From assembly GCF_029910215.1 (NCBI RefSeq), contig NZ_CP110396.1, forward strand, positions 186,001 through 250,000: a DNA stretch of 64,000 nucleotides. Reading direction: 5' to 3'. This document shows, piece by piece, positions 18,218-27,461 of the stretch (its first letter is position 1; every line of letters begins with the position of its first letter). The position numbers were made by a program, and so were the translations under genes. Source of the DNA: Paraburkholderia sp. D15 (GTDB taxonomy: Bacteria; Pseudomonadota; Gammaproteobacteria; Burkholderiales; Burkholderiaceae). The notes below the pieces were generated by a model that made no database searches, had not been told where the DNA came from, and saw only the letters and a list, made by a program, of their open reading frames with translations.

Positions 18218-19050
18218 GCGGCGGCCCCTTCGGTTTGCGCGGATTGGCCGGGTTGGCCCGCCGTGCCGCCCTTCACGAGGCCGGGCGTGGTCAGCACGAC
18301 TTCCTTCACCGCTTCGTAGTAACGCACGTAGCCCGTACAGCGGCAGATGTGATCGTTCAGCGCTTCGGTGATGGTCGCCTCGACCTGATCGCGCGCGACC
18401 GGCTGACGCTTCAACCGCTCGATCAGCACCGTGGCCGCATTGACGAAACCCGGCGTGCAGTAACCGCACTGGAAGCTGAAGTGTTCGAGAAACTTCTGCT
18501 GGATCGCCGACATCTCGACCACTTCGCCCGCCTCGTTGCGCTTCGCGTGACCTTCGATCGTGCGGATGGTCTTGCCGTTGAAGTAGTTCGCGCCGGTGAT
18601 GCAGGTGCGCACTTCCTCGCTGGTGCCGTCCGGGTTGTCGACGATCACCACGCACGCGTGGCAGATGCCCTGGCCGCAACCGAGCCGCGAGCCCGTCAGA
18701 TGCAGATACTCGTGCAGGTAGTCGATCATCATCAGACCGGCGGGCACGTCGGCCGGGCCGACGATCTCGCCGTTGACCTTGATCGATACGGGCAGCGTGC
18801 GGAAATGCGTGAGCGGACGCTCGACCACGCCGGCGGCGCTCGCCGGTGCCGCGGCGCTTGCCGGGGATGCTGCGCTTGCCGGGGATGCTGCGCTTGCCGG
18901 GGATGCTGCGCTTGCCGCGGATGCAGCCGCCGCGCCGGACGTAGCCGCCGGGCTCGATGCAAGCGCGGCGCCCGACGCCGGCACCTTGGCCGCGTCGGCA
19001 GCGGTAGTCTGGCTCGCCGCTTTAGCCATGTCTTTGTTAGGGGCCGTCAT
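18214..19050 (-). CDS. [2Fe-2S] subunit with a long low-complexity N-terminus
   Basis: A 278-aa small subunit. The two [2Fe-2S] sites are normal: GCGQGICHACVV...RTC and CGYCTPGF...CRCTGY. Ahead of them lies an unusual extension of about 75 residues rich in Ala, Ser and Pro, containing four SPASAA-type repeats encoded by an 18-bp tandem repeat. A typical subunit is about 150-200 aa. The extension has no hydrophobic signal, so export would again rely on the Tat-bearing partner. It overlaps both neighbours by four bases (ATGA), so all three subunits are translationally coupled. Confidence 0.9.
   Translation of the reverse strand: MTAPNKDMAKAASQTTAADAAKVPASGAALASSPAATSGAAAASAASAASPASAASPASAASPASAAAPASAAGVVERPLTHFRTLPVSIKVNGEIVGPADVPAGLMMIDYLHEYLHLTGSRLGCGQGICHACVVIVDNPDGTSEEVRTCITGANYFNGKTIRTIEGHAKRNEAGEVVEMSAIQQKFLEHFSFQCGYCTPGFVNAATVLIERLKRQPVARDQVEATITEALNDHICRCTGYVRYYEAVKEVVLTTPGLVKGGTAGQPGQSAQTEGAAA
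18854..18925 (-). repeat. 18-bp in-frame tandem repeat
   Basis: Three identical copies of GCGCTTGCCGGGGATGCT and a fourth with two changes, in register with codons of the Fe-S subunit gene. Copy-number change would alter linker length by six residues without frameshift. Confidence 0.9.
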
Positions 19051-21875
19051 GCGAGCACCTCCTGAATGCGTTGCGGGGTAACCGGCAGATCGGTGAACCG
19101 ATGACCGATCGCGTGCGCGATGCCGTTCACGATCGCGCCGACCACCGGGATCATCACCACTTCGGCGATGCCCTTCGGCGGATCGGTTTCGGTGAGCGGC
19201 GGCAACACTTCGCTGGTCTGTTTCCAGACCGCGACGTCTTCGGCGCGCGGCAGGTGGTAGCGGTTGAAGTTCCACGTACCGTTGCCGGGACCGTCTTCGT
19301 ACAGCGGCAGATATTCGTGCAGCGCGTGGCCGATGCCCATCGCGAGGCCGCCTTGCAACTGGCCCGACACGAGTTGCGGCGAGATCTGGTTGCCGCACTC
19401 CATGATCGAGTGATGCGCGAGCAGATCGACCTTGCCGCTCGCTTCGTGCACCGACAGTTCGACCAGCGTGCCGACCGCGCTGTAATACGTGACGGCCGCG
19501 TTGTTGCGCTGAACCGGCGGAATGAACACGCGCTGACGATCCAGCACGCGATAGCGATTCGTCGTGGTCTGCAATTTCTTGCGGTCGTCGGGTGCGTTGT
19601 CGCCGTAGCGCAGCGCGAGACCATCGAGCGGCAACCGATCGACCACGCCGTCGATCTCGAAGTCCGCCTCGGTCCACTGCCAGCGATTGAACACGTGCAC
19701 CACCGCGCCGGTGACGAGACCCAGTTCGTGCGCCTTCTTCGCGAGCTGTTCGAACGGCAGCGCTTCGAGCCCCGCCGCCGACAGCTTGCCGTCCACCCAG
19801 CGCGCGTCCTCGATGCGCACCACCAGCGGCGCGGCCTGACCGCCGCCACCGCCCTGGCTCCAGATCGCGCGCGCCGCCGGCCATAGACCGTGCGTGAACA
19901 CGACCCGCGCCGCCTCGCGCGTGCTGTGCGTGAAATAGAACGCGGAGTTGGTCGCGCTCGACGGCGACGCATAGCCCGGCGACCAGCGCGGATTCGCCGC
20001 GAGCTTGTCCTGATCCGCCTGCGACATCATGTACGGATCGCCGCTCGTGACGACCGGCAGATCCGGCCAGTCGGTGATCGCGACGTGCACGTCGGTGGCC
20101 GGCTTGCCGAGCCACTTCGCGACCGCGACGGCCTGCGAGGTCGACATGCCGGTGCCGATCTCGGCGGCCGTGTGCTGCAGACTGATCTTGCCGTCGGCGC
20201 TGAATTCGACCTTCGCGAACGAGGTCTCCGCGCCGGTGCCGAAGTCCTTCTGCACGCACGCGAAACCGACGCCGTAGCGCTTGCCCGGATGGGCGGTTTC
20301 GTACTCGGCCTTACGCTTCGCGCGATTCACCCACAGCGGATGCACGCGCGCCTGGTTCAACACATCGTCGACGCGGATCGCGCCGGCCGGGACCGCGCCC
20401 TGGGTGTTCTTCATGCCGGAGCGCAGCGCATTCTTCAGACGGAATTCGATCGGATCGAGATTCAGTTGCGCGGCGATTTCGTCGACCATCATTTCGGTCG
20501 CGGCCATGCTCTGCAGCGTGCCGTAGCCGCGCGCCGAGCCGGCGTCGATCGCGCGCGAGGCGATCGCCACCGCCGAGAGATCGGTCTTCGGCAGATAGTA
20601 GATCGACTGCGCGGCGGTCGCGCCCACCATCGCCACCGAGGGCGAGAAGTTGCAGCGGCCGCCGCCGTTCGCTTCCATCTGCGCGGTGAACGTCTGCATC
20701 AGACCGGTCTTGCGATCGACCGCGATGCGGTAGTTCATCTTGAACGCGTGACGCTTCAGCGAGGTCTGGAACTGCTCGTAGCGATCGTTCGCGAGACGCA
20801 CCGGACGGCCGTTCGAATACATCGCGCAGACGAGGCCGTAGAACGGCACGTTGAAGTGATCCTTCGAGCCGTAGCCGACCGTGTAGCACGGGTGGATGAA
20901 CAGGTTCTTCACCGGGAACGCGCACTTCGCGACCATGCCGGCCGCGCTGTCGACCACCTCGGACGGCGCCTGGGTCGGCACCACCATGTGCAGCGATTGC
21001 GTCGCGGCGTCGTACCAGCAGTTCGCGTTGTCGGGCTCGAGCGCGGCCGTGTCGATCGACTGCGTGTTGTACTCGCGTTCCATCACGAGCCAGTCCGGCG
21101 ACGGCTTGTCCAGTTCCTGCTGGATCTGCCCGGCGTAGAACATGCCCTGCTGATCCAGCTTGCCGTGCTCGACGCCGTCCGGCCACACCGGCTGATGCTT
21201 GCGCATCATGCTTGGGAAGATCGGCGCGTCTTTCAGGCTGGAGAACACATCGTCGTCGTACGGCGTCTTGCCGCCCACGCGCACGAAGCGGAACGTGCCC
21301 CACGGATCGCGTTCGAGCGGACCGGTCTGCGCGCCGTAGCGAATGATCTGATCCTGGAACTTGAGCGCATCCTTCGCGAAACGGAAACGTGCGAAGTCGT
21401 GATAGATGAGGATCGCGACCGCCTGGCCGAGATACGCGGGCGTCTTGCCCGGCGGCAGCAGCATGTCGTCGCCGTAGAAGGCGGGGAAGATCAGGCCGTC
21501 GCGCGTCAGATCGGCGGCCGTCACCACGCGGTCCGGTTGCAGATCCGCGCCGAGCAGCGACAGATCGAAGCCCTCGTACGTGCGATCCGCGAGCGTGGTG
21601 CGCACGATGAACGCGTGCGATTGCTGCTGCGGCCAGTGCGGCATGTCGGTGGCGCGAATGTCGCGGGCGAACACCTTCGAGCCGGTCACCTTGGCGATTC
21701 CGTCGATACGGAATTTCGCCTGACCGTTCGCGGCATCCCACTGCACCGGCGTCAGAATTTTCTCTTCGAACAACGCAGCGAATGCGCGGCTGCCCATCGG
21801 CGCGAGATACACCGACACACCCGCAACGACGCTCGCCTTCAGAAAACTACGACGCGAAAGGTCGAGTTTCCCCAT
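19047..21875 (-). CDS. molybdopterin-binding subunit of the second molybdenum dehydrogenase
   Basis: A 942-aa large subunit of the xanthine oxidase family, longer than the 747-aa one at 11768. It has a twin-arginine signal (SRRSFLKAS, residues 7-15) and so is exported by Tat. Visible: RIDGIAKVTGSKVFARDI (start of the a/b hammerhead, about 55-75), GYGSKDHFNVPFY, RGYGTLQSMAATE, AEIGTGMSTSQAVAV, and a C-terminal GIAEVVMIP with the candidate catalytic Glu at about 905. The last motif departs from the common GEPP. Substrate unknown. AAAGGAG before the ATG fixes the start. First gene of a coupled three-gene operon. Confidence 0.9.
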   Translation of the reverse strand: MGKLDLSRRSFLKASVVAGVSVYLAPMGSRAFAALFEEKILTPVQWDAANGQAKFRIDGIAKVTGSKVFARDIRATDMPHWPQQQSHAFIVRTTLADRTYEGFDLSLLGADLQPDRVVTAADLTRDGLIFPAFYGDDMLLPPGKTPAYLGQAVAILIYHDFARFRFAKDALKFQDQIIRYGAQTGPLERDPWGTFRFVRVGGKTPYDDDVFSSLKDAPIFPSMMRKHQPVWPDGVEHGKLDQQGMFYAGQIQQELDKPSPDWLVMEREYNTQSIDTAALEPDNANCWYDAATQSLHMVVPTQAPSEVVDSAAGMVAKCAFPVKNLFIHPCYTVGYGSKDHFNVPFYGLVCAMYSNGRPVRLANDRYEQFQTSLKRHAFKMNYRIAVDRKTGLMQTFTAQMEANGGGRCNFSPSVAMVGATAAQSIYYLPKTDLSAVAIASRAIDAGSARGYGTLQSMAATEMMVDEIAAQLNLDPIEFRLKNALRSGMKNTQGAVPAGAIRVDDVLNQARVHPLWVNRAKRKAEYETAHPGKRYGVGFACVQKDFGTGAETSFAKVEFSADGKISLQHTAAEIGTGMSTSQAVAVAKWLGKPATDVHVAITDWPDLPVVTSGDPYMMSQADQDKLAANPRWSPGYASPSSATNSAFYFTHSTREAARVVFTHGLWPAARAIWSQGGGGGQAAPLVVRIEDARWVDGKLSAAGLEALPFEQLAKKAHELGLVTGAVVHVFNRWQWTEADFEIDGVVDRLPLDGLALRYGDNAPDDRKKLQTTTNRYRVLDRQRVFIPPVQRNNAAVTYYSAVGTLVELSVHEASGKVDLLAHHSIMECGNQISPQLVSGQLQGGLAMGIGHALHEYLPLYEDGPGNGTWNFNRYHLPRAEDVAVWKQTSEVLPPLTETDPPKGIAEVVMIPVVGAIVNGIAHAIGHRFTDLPVTPQRIQEVLA

Positions 21876-22387
21876 GGACTTCTCCTTTAAAAAACACGGC
21901 GGCAACCCGGCGGCGGAACGCGCGCGCGTTCCCTGCCGCCGCACGCGCGGCGACGCGCGCGCTGACACGCAAGGTTTGCGTGCCGGACGGAAGTGGAACC
22001 ACGAAGGAGGTGTTCGAACTACGGACCATTATGCGCGTCCGTACTACCGGCGATCTACAACGCCCTTGGTCTGGCGCGCCGCGATCGATCTGATTGACCT
22101 TTGAACTACCGTGAGTTGCCTTTTTGTCTGCCCTTTGCCGGGCAAAGGTCGCGATTATCGCGCTGATTCGCCGCAGGGTGCGCCGATTTTTGGCCGCTAT
22201 TTTGCGAATAACGGATTGGGTATGACAAAAGCGCGGCGTTATGTCGCGCCGTTATGTTTTGACGTTTATAGCGCTTTTTATAGGGGTTTTCGTTGCGGGC
22301 GCATTTTTTACTTTTACGTTTCGCGCGGTGAGCGTGGTCAGCGCGTTCAGCGCGCTCGGATCGTCAGGTGCATCGTTCCCGGGCGCG
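21876..22387. other. intergenic region upstream of the second molybdenum dehydrogenase
   Basis: The promoter of the minus-strand operon should lie here. A 17-bp palindrome CCTTTGCC-G-GGCAAAGG at 22132-22148 is a candidate operator or hairpin. An AT-rich patch at 22180-22325 contains repeats of GTTATGT. A plus-strand open frame from 22241 has a hydrophobic start but runs antisense into the DeoR gene and is not accepted. No RNA gene recognised. Confidence 0.4.
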
Positions 22388-23143
22388 TCACGCGCGCACG
22401 ATGCCGATGCCGAGTGCCTCGAACGGCGCGGTGAGCGCATCGCCGGTATTGCGCTCGACGACGATCGTGCTCGCCGCCGTCACGTCCGCGATCCGGTACG
22501 CCGACGCCGCGTGCAGTTTTTCCGCCGACGCCAGCACGACCGTCTCCGCCGCGTGCTCGGCGAACGCGCGCTTTACATAGGCCTCCTCGCGATCGCCGGT
22601 GCTCAGTCCCGCCTGCGGATGCACGCCGGTCACCCCCATGAAGAACAGATCGGCGCGGATATGGCTGAGCGTTTCGATCGCGGCCGCGCCGACGTTGACC
22701 ATCGAGTGTTTGAAAAGACGCCCGCCGATCATCACGACTTCCAGTTGCGCGTGATTCACCAGTTCGACCGCGACGCTCGGACTGTGCGTGACGATGGTCG
22801 CCCGCAAGTCGCGCGGCAGATGACGCGCCAGTTGCACCGCGGTCGTGCCGCCGTCGACGAACGCGATCTGGCCCGGCGCGATCATGCCCGCGGCCGCGCG
22901 GCCGATCGCCGCCTTCGACGCCGACTCGATCCGCTCGCGCCCGGCGAAATCCACCGCTGCCGGCGACGCCGGCAGCGCGCCGCCGTGCACCCGTTGCAGC
23001 AGGCCTTCGGCGGCGAGTTCGCGTAAATCGCGGCGGATGGTGTCCTCGGAGACGTCGTACTCGACGCTCAAGGTCTTCGCGACCACTTGCCCGTTGCGTT
23101 TCAGGGCGTCGAGGATCAGTTGCTTTCTTTGCGATGTGAGCAC
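22388..23143 (-). CDS. DeoR/GlpR-family regulator
   Basis: A 251-aa regulator. The N-terminal DeoR helix-turn-helix (about 1-55) shows SQRKQLILDALKRNGQ, VSEDTIRRDLRELAAEGLLQRVHGGA. The C-terminal DeoR sensor domain (about 72-230) has FVDGGTTAVQLARHL, the phospho-sugar-site THSPSVAVEL, and DLFFMGVTGVHPQAGLST. Such proteins sense phosphorylated sugars. I chose the GTG at 23143 because MLTSQRKQ is the usual family start. An ATG at 23194 would add 17 residues; neither has a good ribosome binding site. It is divergent from the Nudix gene. Confidence 0.85.
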   Translation of the reverse strand: MLTSQRKQLILDALKRNGQVVAKTLSVEYDVSEDTIRRDLRELAAEGLLQRVHGGALPASPAAVDFAGRERIESASKAAIGRAAAGMIAPGQIAFVDGGTTAVQLARHLPRDLRATIVTHSPSVAVELVNHAQLEVVMIGGRLFKHSMVNVGAAAIETLSHIRADLFFMGVTGVHPQAGLSTGDREEAYVKRAFAEHAAETVVLASAEKLHAASAYRIADVTAASTIVVERNTGDALTAPFEALGIGIVRA

Positions 23144-23287
23144 GGTGTCGGTCTCGAAGGATGGCGGGCAAGGCTGCCACGCGAATTTCGCCATTCTACA
23201 TTTTGCACGAAATTACTTGTTATTGCACGAACTCGCACGATAACATGACTCGCATGCGGCGCTGCCCGCTTCGTCAACGAGAACAGG

Positions 23288-23878
23288 ATGCAAGCCATGA
23301 CCCAGAATGCCGCCGAGCGGGTGCGGATCATCGACGTCGAAGTGCTGTCGGACGACTGGTACGTGCTGAAAAAAACCACCTTCGACTTCCTTCGCGCCGA
23401 CGGCAGCTGGCAACGTCAGAGCCGCGAAACCTACGACCGCGGCAACGGCGCGACGCTGCTGCTGTTCGATCCGCGCCGCCGCACGGTGGTGCTGACGCGC
23501 CAGTTCCGGCTGCCGGCCTTCGTCAACGGTCATCACGGCATGCTGATCGAGGCGCCGGCCGGTCTGCTCGAAACGGCCTCGCCGGAAGAACGGATTCGCG
23601 CGGAAGTCGAGGAGGAAACCGGCTATCGCGTGCATGAAGTGCGCAAGGTCTTCGAGGCGTTCATGAGCCCCGGTTCGGTCACCGAGAAGCTGCATTTTTT
23701 CGTCGCCGAATACGATGCGCGCGCGAAAGTGAGCGCGGGCGGCGGTATCGCGGCCGAAGGCGAGGATATCGAGGTGCTGGAGTTGCCGCTCGATCAGGCG
23801 CTCGCGATGGTCGAGCGCGGCGAGATCGCCGACGGCAAGACGATCATGCTGTTGCAGTACGCGAAGCTGAATCTCTGA
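23288..23878 (+). CDS. Nudix hydrolase, NudK-like
   Basis: A 196-aa Nudix hydrolase, similar in layout to GDP-mannose pyrophosphatase NudK and ADP-sugar pyrophosphatases. The Nudix box is GLLETASPEERIRAEVEEETGY (about 92-113). The metal-binding Glu residues are present; the canonical Arg of REUxEE reads Ala, a position that also varies in NudK. N-terminal ETYDRGNGATLLLFDPRRRTVVLTRQFR is typical of the subfamily. The product is probably a sugar-nucleotide hydrolase. An ATG three codons downstream (23297) is an equally possible start. Confidence 0.85.
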   Translation: MQAMTQNAAERVRIIDVEVLSDDWYVLKKTTFDFLRADGSWQRQSRETYDRGNGATLLLFDPRRRTVVLTRQFRLPAFVNGHHGMLIEAPAGLLETASPEERIRAEVEEETGYRVHEVRKVFEAFMSPGSVTEKLHFFVAEYDARAKVSAGGGIAAEGEDIEVLELPLDQALAMVERGEIADGKTIMLLQYAKLNL

Positions 23879-24061
23879 CGTCGCGGTGGGCAGATTCAGA
23901 GCTAATTCCGACAGCAGATCCCCAAACCCTGACTCGCCGGTTCATGACGCGTACGCGATGCTCCGATCCATCGCGCATCACGTTCGGAAACGGCCGCTAG
24001 CTCGCGGCCTGCTAAAAAAATATCCTTGATGATCCTGTCGTTTCGACGCGCCCCGCTTGGC

Positions 24062-24077
24062 CGTGACACCTGTCACG
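24062..24077. promoter_or_regulatory. palindrome upstream of the 24157 gene
   Basis: CGTGACA-CC-TGTCACG is a perfect 16-bp dyad 80 bases before the small membrane protein gene, in a 278-bp gap that holds no gene. It looks like an operator for a dimeric regulator; which one is unknown. Confidence 0.35.
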
Positions 24078-24156
24078 CGCGGCGGTCTGCGTTCGGCGAA
24101 CGGAAACGACACGTCATTTCCATGATTTATTTTTTTGCTCCGTCGCGTGCCTCCGC

Positions 24157-24510
24157 GTGACGGATGAGGTCGAGGTTGCAGTGGATTCCCTTCATTCCGC
24201 GAACCGCTTCATGAGCGGTTTTTTCTTCGGCGCGCTGGTGAGCGCCGTCATCATGGTGCTGCTCAGTAACGCCGGCGAGTTCTCGCCGTTCATCGCGCGC
24301 CTGCATGCGGTCCAGCAGGTGATCGTGACGGTGCTGATCGCCGTCGTGATCGTCGATGCCAAACCGTTGGCCTACAAAACCGTCTGGCGCGAACGCCGTT
24401 GCAGCTTCGTGCTCGACGAAGACCTGAGCGCGACGTTGCGCGGGCGCACCTTCGGCATTCCGGCGGGCGTGGTGATCGGCATCCTGTTCCAGAACTATGT
24501 GATGAACTGA
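24157..24510 (+). CDS. hypothetical membrane protein, 117 aa
   Basis: Not recognised. Hydrophobic segments lie at about residues 18-38 (FMSGFFFGALVSAVIMVLL), 52-68 (VQQVIVTVLIAVVIVDA) and 98-113 (FGIPAGVVIGILF), separated by a basic/acidic stretch (YKTVWRERRCSFVLDEDL). The frame opens at a GTG (24157) without a good ribosome binding site; a GTG at 24181 is an alternative. Codon use resembles the neighbours. It is a single gene facing the porin gene. Probably real but of unknown function. Confidence 0.55.
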   Translation: MTDEVEVAVDSLHSANRFMSGFFFGALVSAVIMVLLSNAGEFSPFIARLHAVQQVIVTVLIAVVIVDAKPLAYKTVWRERRCSFVLDEDLSATLRGRTFGIPAGVVIGILFQNYVMN

Positions 24511-24583
24511 GGGCCGTCAGGCATCGAAGGCCGAAAGTCGAAAGCGGGAAATGGACAGCCGGAAATAGACAGCGCGTCGGCGT

Positions 24584-25756
24584 CTAGAACTTGTGCCGGA
24601 TCGCCGCGCGCACCACCACCTGCTTCGAGGTCGACGACGGCGACTGCGTGCCGGGCGTGAACGCGTCGTCGAGAATCGAGTACGTCGAATCGCCGGTGAC
24701 CTGCTGATACTCGCCTTGAATGTAGACGTCCGTGCGCTTGGACAGGTTGTAGTCCGCCATCAGGCCGAACGAATGAATGCGCGGCTTCACGCCGCCGTTC
24801 GAGGCGTCGTAGCTTTCCATCGTGTACACGTACTGCGCGCCGACGAACAGCATCGGCGACACCTGGTATTTGCCGTTCAGCTCGAAGTTCTGATACTTCA
24901 GCGAGTTCAGCAGAATGCCGGGCGGCACGAGCGGCGTGATGCCCAGGTAGCCGTTGCCGGTCGGGTCCAGGTAGTTCGAGTTGGTGTACACGAAGCCGGC
25001 CGTCGCCGGCCCGAAGTTGTATGTGATGCCGCCGCCGAACACACGCATGCGTCCGGCAATGAAGCTCGCGTCGTTCGACGTGATCGCGCCGTTCGCGCCG
25101 AAACCGGGATTGTCCGCCTGCAGATACGCACCCGCGACCAGCAAGCCGCCATACGCATACTGTCCGCCGAAGCTGTACGCACGATTGTTCGCGAAGTTCG
25201 TATCGTTGCTGAAGCTGTACACGCCGCCGAACTGGAACCCCGACAGCGACGGGCTCGTGTACTTGAGCGAGTTGTCGAGGCGGAACGAGTTGTCGGTGTT
25301 GTCGTTGTCGTACGGGTGCGAAAACAGCTCGCCGGCCCAGTTGCCGTTGGCCGTTGTCTGCGCCAGATAGTCGACCACCGAATCGTATTGACGGCCAAAC
25401 GTCAGGCTGCCGTAACTCTCCGAACTCAAGCCGACGAACGCCTGACGGCCGAACATCCGGCCGCCCTGATTGAAGCGCCCGGAGCTGACGTCGAAACCGT
25501 TTTCCAGATCGAAGATGGCCTTCAGGCCGCCGCCCAGTTCTTCCGAGCCTTTCAGGCCCCAGCGGCTACCCTGTGCGTCGCCGCTCGCGAGTTCGTACAC
25601 ATGCCCGCGGCCGACGTTGTTGGTGTAGTTGATCCCCTCGTCGAGCACGCCGTACAGCGTGACGCTCGTCTGCGCGGCGGCAGGCGTGGAGAAAGCGACG
25701 AACAGGGAGGTAGACAAAGCGGTGGAGACAGCCAGCGCGAACACTTGCTTGTTCAT
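24584..25756 (-). CDS. outer-membrane porin (Burkholderia/Neisseria type)
   Basis: A 390-aa general porin. The signal peptide (about 1-27, ending STPAAAQ) is followed by the classic start SVTLYGVLDEGINY, GSRWGLKGSEELGGGLKAIFDLENGF and RQAFVGLSSESYGSLTFGRQYD. The protein ends in aromatic Phe (AIRHKF), the signal for outer-membrane barrel assembly. It forms a 16-strand trimeric pore for small solutes. GGGAG before the ATG fixes the start. It is a single gene with its promoter in the 545-bp gap upstream. Confidence 0.93.
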   Translation of the reverse strand: MNKQVFALAVSTALSTSLFVAFSTPAAAQTSVTLYGVLDEGINYTNNVGRGHVYELASGDAQGSRWGLKGSEELGGGLKAIFDLENGFDVSSGRFNQGGRMFGRQAFVGLSSESYGSLTFGRQYDSVVDYLAQTTANGNWAGELFSHPYDNDNTDNSFRLDNSLKYTSPSLSGFQFGGVYSFSNDTNFANNRAYSFGGQYAYGGLLVAGAYLQADNPGFGANGAITSNDASFIAGRMRVFGGGITYNFGPATAGFVYTNSNYLDPTGNGYLGITPLVPPGILLNSLKYQNFELNGKYQVSPMLFVGAQYVYTMESYDASNGGVKPRIHSFGLMADYNLSKRTDVYIQGEYQQVTGDSTYSILDDAFTPGTQSPSSTSKQVVVRAAIRHKF

Positions 25757-26301
25757 GATGATCTCCCTGCACTCGAGCAATGGGACAACTCGATCCGGCC
25801 GCTTTCTTGTTGACGCTTGTTGACGCTCCGACAGGACTTTCACCGAGTCCGACGCGTCTTGAAGAAATCCTCACACGCCGTTAGCTGGGCGTCTATCGGG
25901 TGTCATGCAGATATCTCAAATTGTTGCGAAATCTCCACTTCGTGCGAACGCCGCTTCTTTCCCGACGCACCTTCAGGTAAACGGCAACGCCGCGCCTGGA
26001 CTGAAGTGCAGCACGACCGGCAACGCGTTTCCGCTGCCCGCGACGTGCCCGGCCCGCTGCGTCTTTGTCACGGAAAGAAATATAATCGAAAGCTTTCGCG
26101 GCGCTGCAGCGGAACTCAGCGCCGTCACCAGGGGTCACCTTTCTAGCCCTCTGCAACCGGACCTGCTTCGCGCCGTCCAGTTGAAGCGGCGACGTGGATC
26201 GCGTATCCGCCGCAGCACGACACTCCATTCATCAAGCCGTGTGAGACGCTTGCCGCGCTGAATCAGCGCGCCGTCGCACGAGGCTGCTTTGGGCGCCCAT
26301 C
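25757..26301. other. intergenic gap between porin and opgC-like genes
   Basis: A 545-bp divergent gap. TATAAT at 26081-26086 directly precedes a 12-bp palindrome CGAAAGCTTTCG (26087-26098), which would place an operator over the start point of a plus-strand transcript. No matching -35 is obvious. Nothing else recognised. Confidence 0.4.
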
Positions 26302-27411
26302 ATGCAACCGTCCTCCTCTCGACTCGTCGAGCTCGATTTCTTCCGCGGCCTCGTGCTGCTGATCATCGTCGTCGATCATATCGGCGGCAGCATTCTGTCG
26401 CGCGTCACGCTGCATGCGTACGCGCTGTGCGATGCCGCCGAGGTGTTCGTGTTCCTCGGCGGCTTCGCGACCGCCACCGCGTACGCGGCGCTCGCCGAAC
26501 GGCGCAACGAGACGATCGCGCGCAGCCGCTTCCTGCGGCGCTCGCTGGAGATCTATCGCGCGTTCCTGATCACCGCCGGATTGATGCTGCTGGTGAGCGC
26601 CGTGCTCACCGCGTTCAGCATCGACGGGCCGAATCTCGCCACCACGGATCTCGACGATCTGATGGATGCGCCCGTCGCCGCATTGCGCGACATCCTGCTG
26701 TTCCGCCGCCAGCCGTACCTCGCCTCCGTGTTGCCGATGTACGCGTTCTTCGCGCTGCTCGTGCCGATGATCCTGCCGCTCGCGCGCAGCAAGCCGTGGT
26801 GGCTGCTGGCCGGCAGCGTCGCGCTGTGGGCGGGGGCGCCGGCCATCGACGCGTATCTGCCCGCCGCGCCCGACATGCACTGGGACTTCAACCCGTTCGC
26901 ATGGCAATTGATGTTCGTGCTTGGCGTGCTGGCCCGTTGCCAGCCGGTGTATCAGCGCGTCAGCGCGCATCGGCTGGGCTGGGTGATCAGCGTGCTGGCG
27001 GTCGCGGTGGTGGCCGCCGCCGCGTACTACAAGCTGTTCATCGAGCGCGAGCCGCTCGACGGCAGTCTCAAGCAGAACCTGTCCTATCTGCGCGCGTTCA
27101 ACTTTCTCGCGATCGCCTGGCTCGTCGCGAATCTGATCCAGCTCGGCTGGGCGCGCAAGCTCGCGCAACGGCTGCCGTGGGTCGGCGTGATCGGCCGCAA
27201 GGGGTTGTTGTGCTTCATCGCCGGCGCGGTGATTTCGCTGGTGGTCGACTCGGTGCTGTACGCCGCCACCGACGGCTATCTGAACTACCCGCTCGGCCTG
27301 CTCGCCGATGCGGTCGCGGTCGGCGCGCTGTTCGCGGTCGCGCTTGGCGAACAGCCGGTCCGGCGGTTCGCGTCGCGGCTCGTCGGCGTGCGCCTGCGCA
27401 CCTCGCCTTAA
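26302..27411 (+). CDS. OpgC-family membrane protein
   Basis: A 369-aa integral membrane protein with about ten transmembrane segments. The N-terminal RLVELDFFRGLVLLIIVVDHI with downstream DAAEVFVFLGGFATATAY is characteristic of the OpgC acyltransferase family. OpgC proteins modify periplasmic glucans with succinyl groups; many paralogs have no known substrate. The downstream secreted esterase, 50 bases away, may act on the same substrate. The ATG has only a weak ribosome binding site. Confidence 0.85.
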   Translation: MQPSSSRLVELDFFRGLVLLIIVVDHIGGSILSRVTLHAYALCDAAEVFVFLGGFATATAYAALAERRNETIARSRFLRRSLEIYRAFLITAGLMLLVSAVLTAFSIDGPNLATTDLDDLMDAPVAALRDILLFRRQPYLASVLPMYAFFALLVPMILPLARSKPWWLLAGSVALWAGAPAIDAYLPAAPDMHWDFNPFAWQLMFVLGVLARCQPVYQRVSAHRLGWVISVLAVAVVAAAAYYKLFIEREPLDGSLKQNLSYLRAFNFLAIAWLVANLIQLGWARKLAQRLPWVGVIGRKGLLCFIAGAVISLVVDSVLYAATDGYLNYPLGLLADAVAVGALFAVALGEQPVRRFASRLVGVRLRTSP

Positions 27412-27461
27412 ACTTCGCGTGCGCGCGCCTTCGCGCGGTCCGCGGCGGCTTTTTCCCCGTT

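Noticed and set aside
22241..23026. plus-strand frame with a hydrophobic start (MSRRYVLTFIALFIG)
   Set aside because: After about 25 codons it runs antisense through the DeoR gene. It has no ribosome binding site and becomes Arg-rich, so the hydrophobic start is chance in an AT-rich patch.
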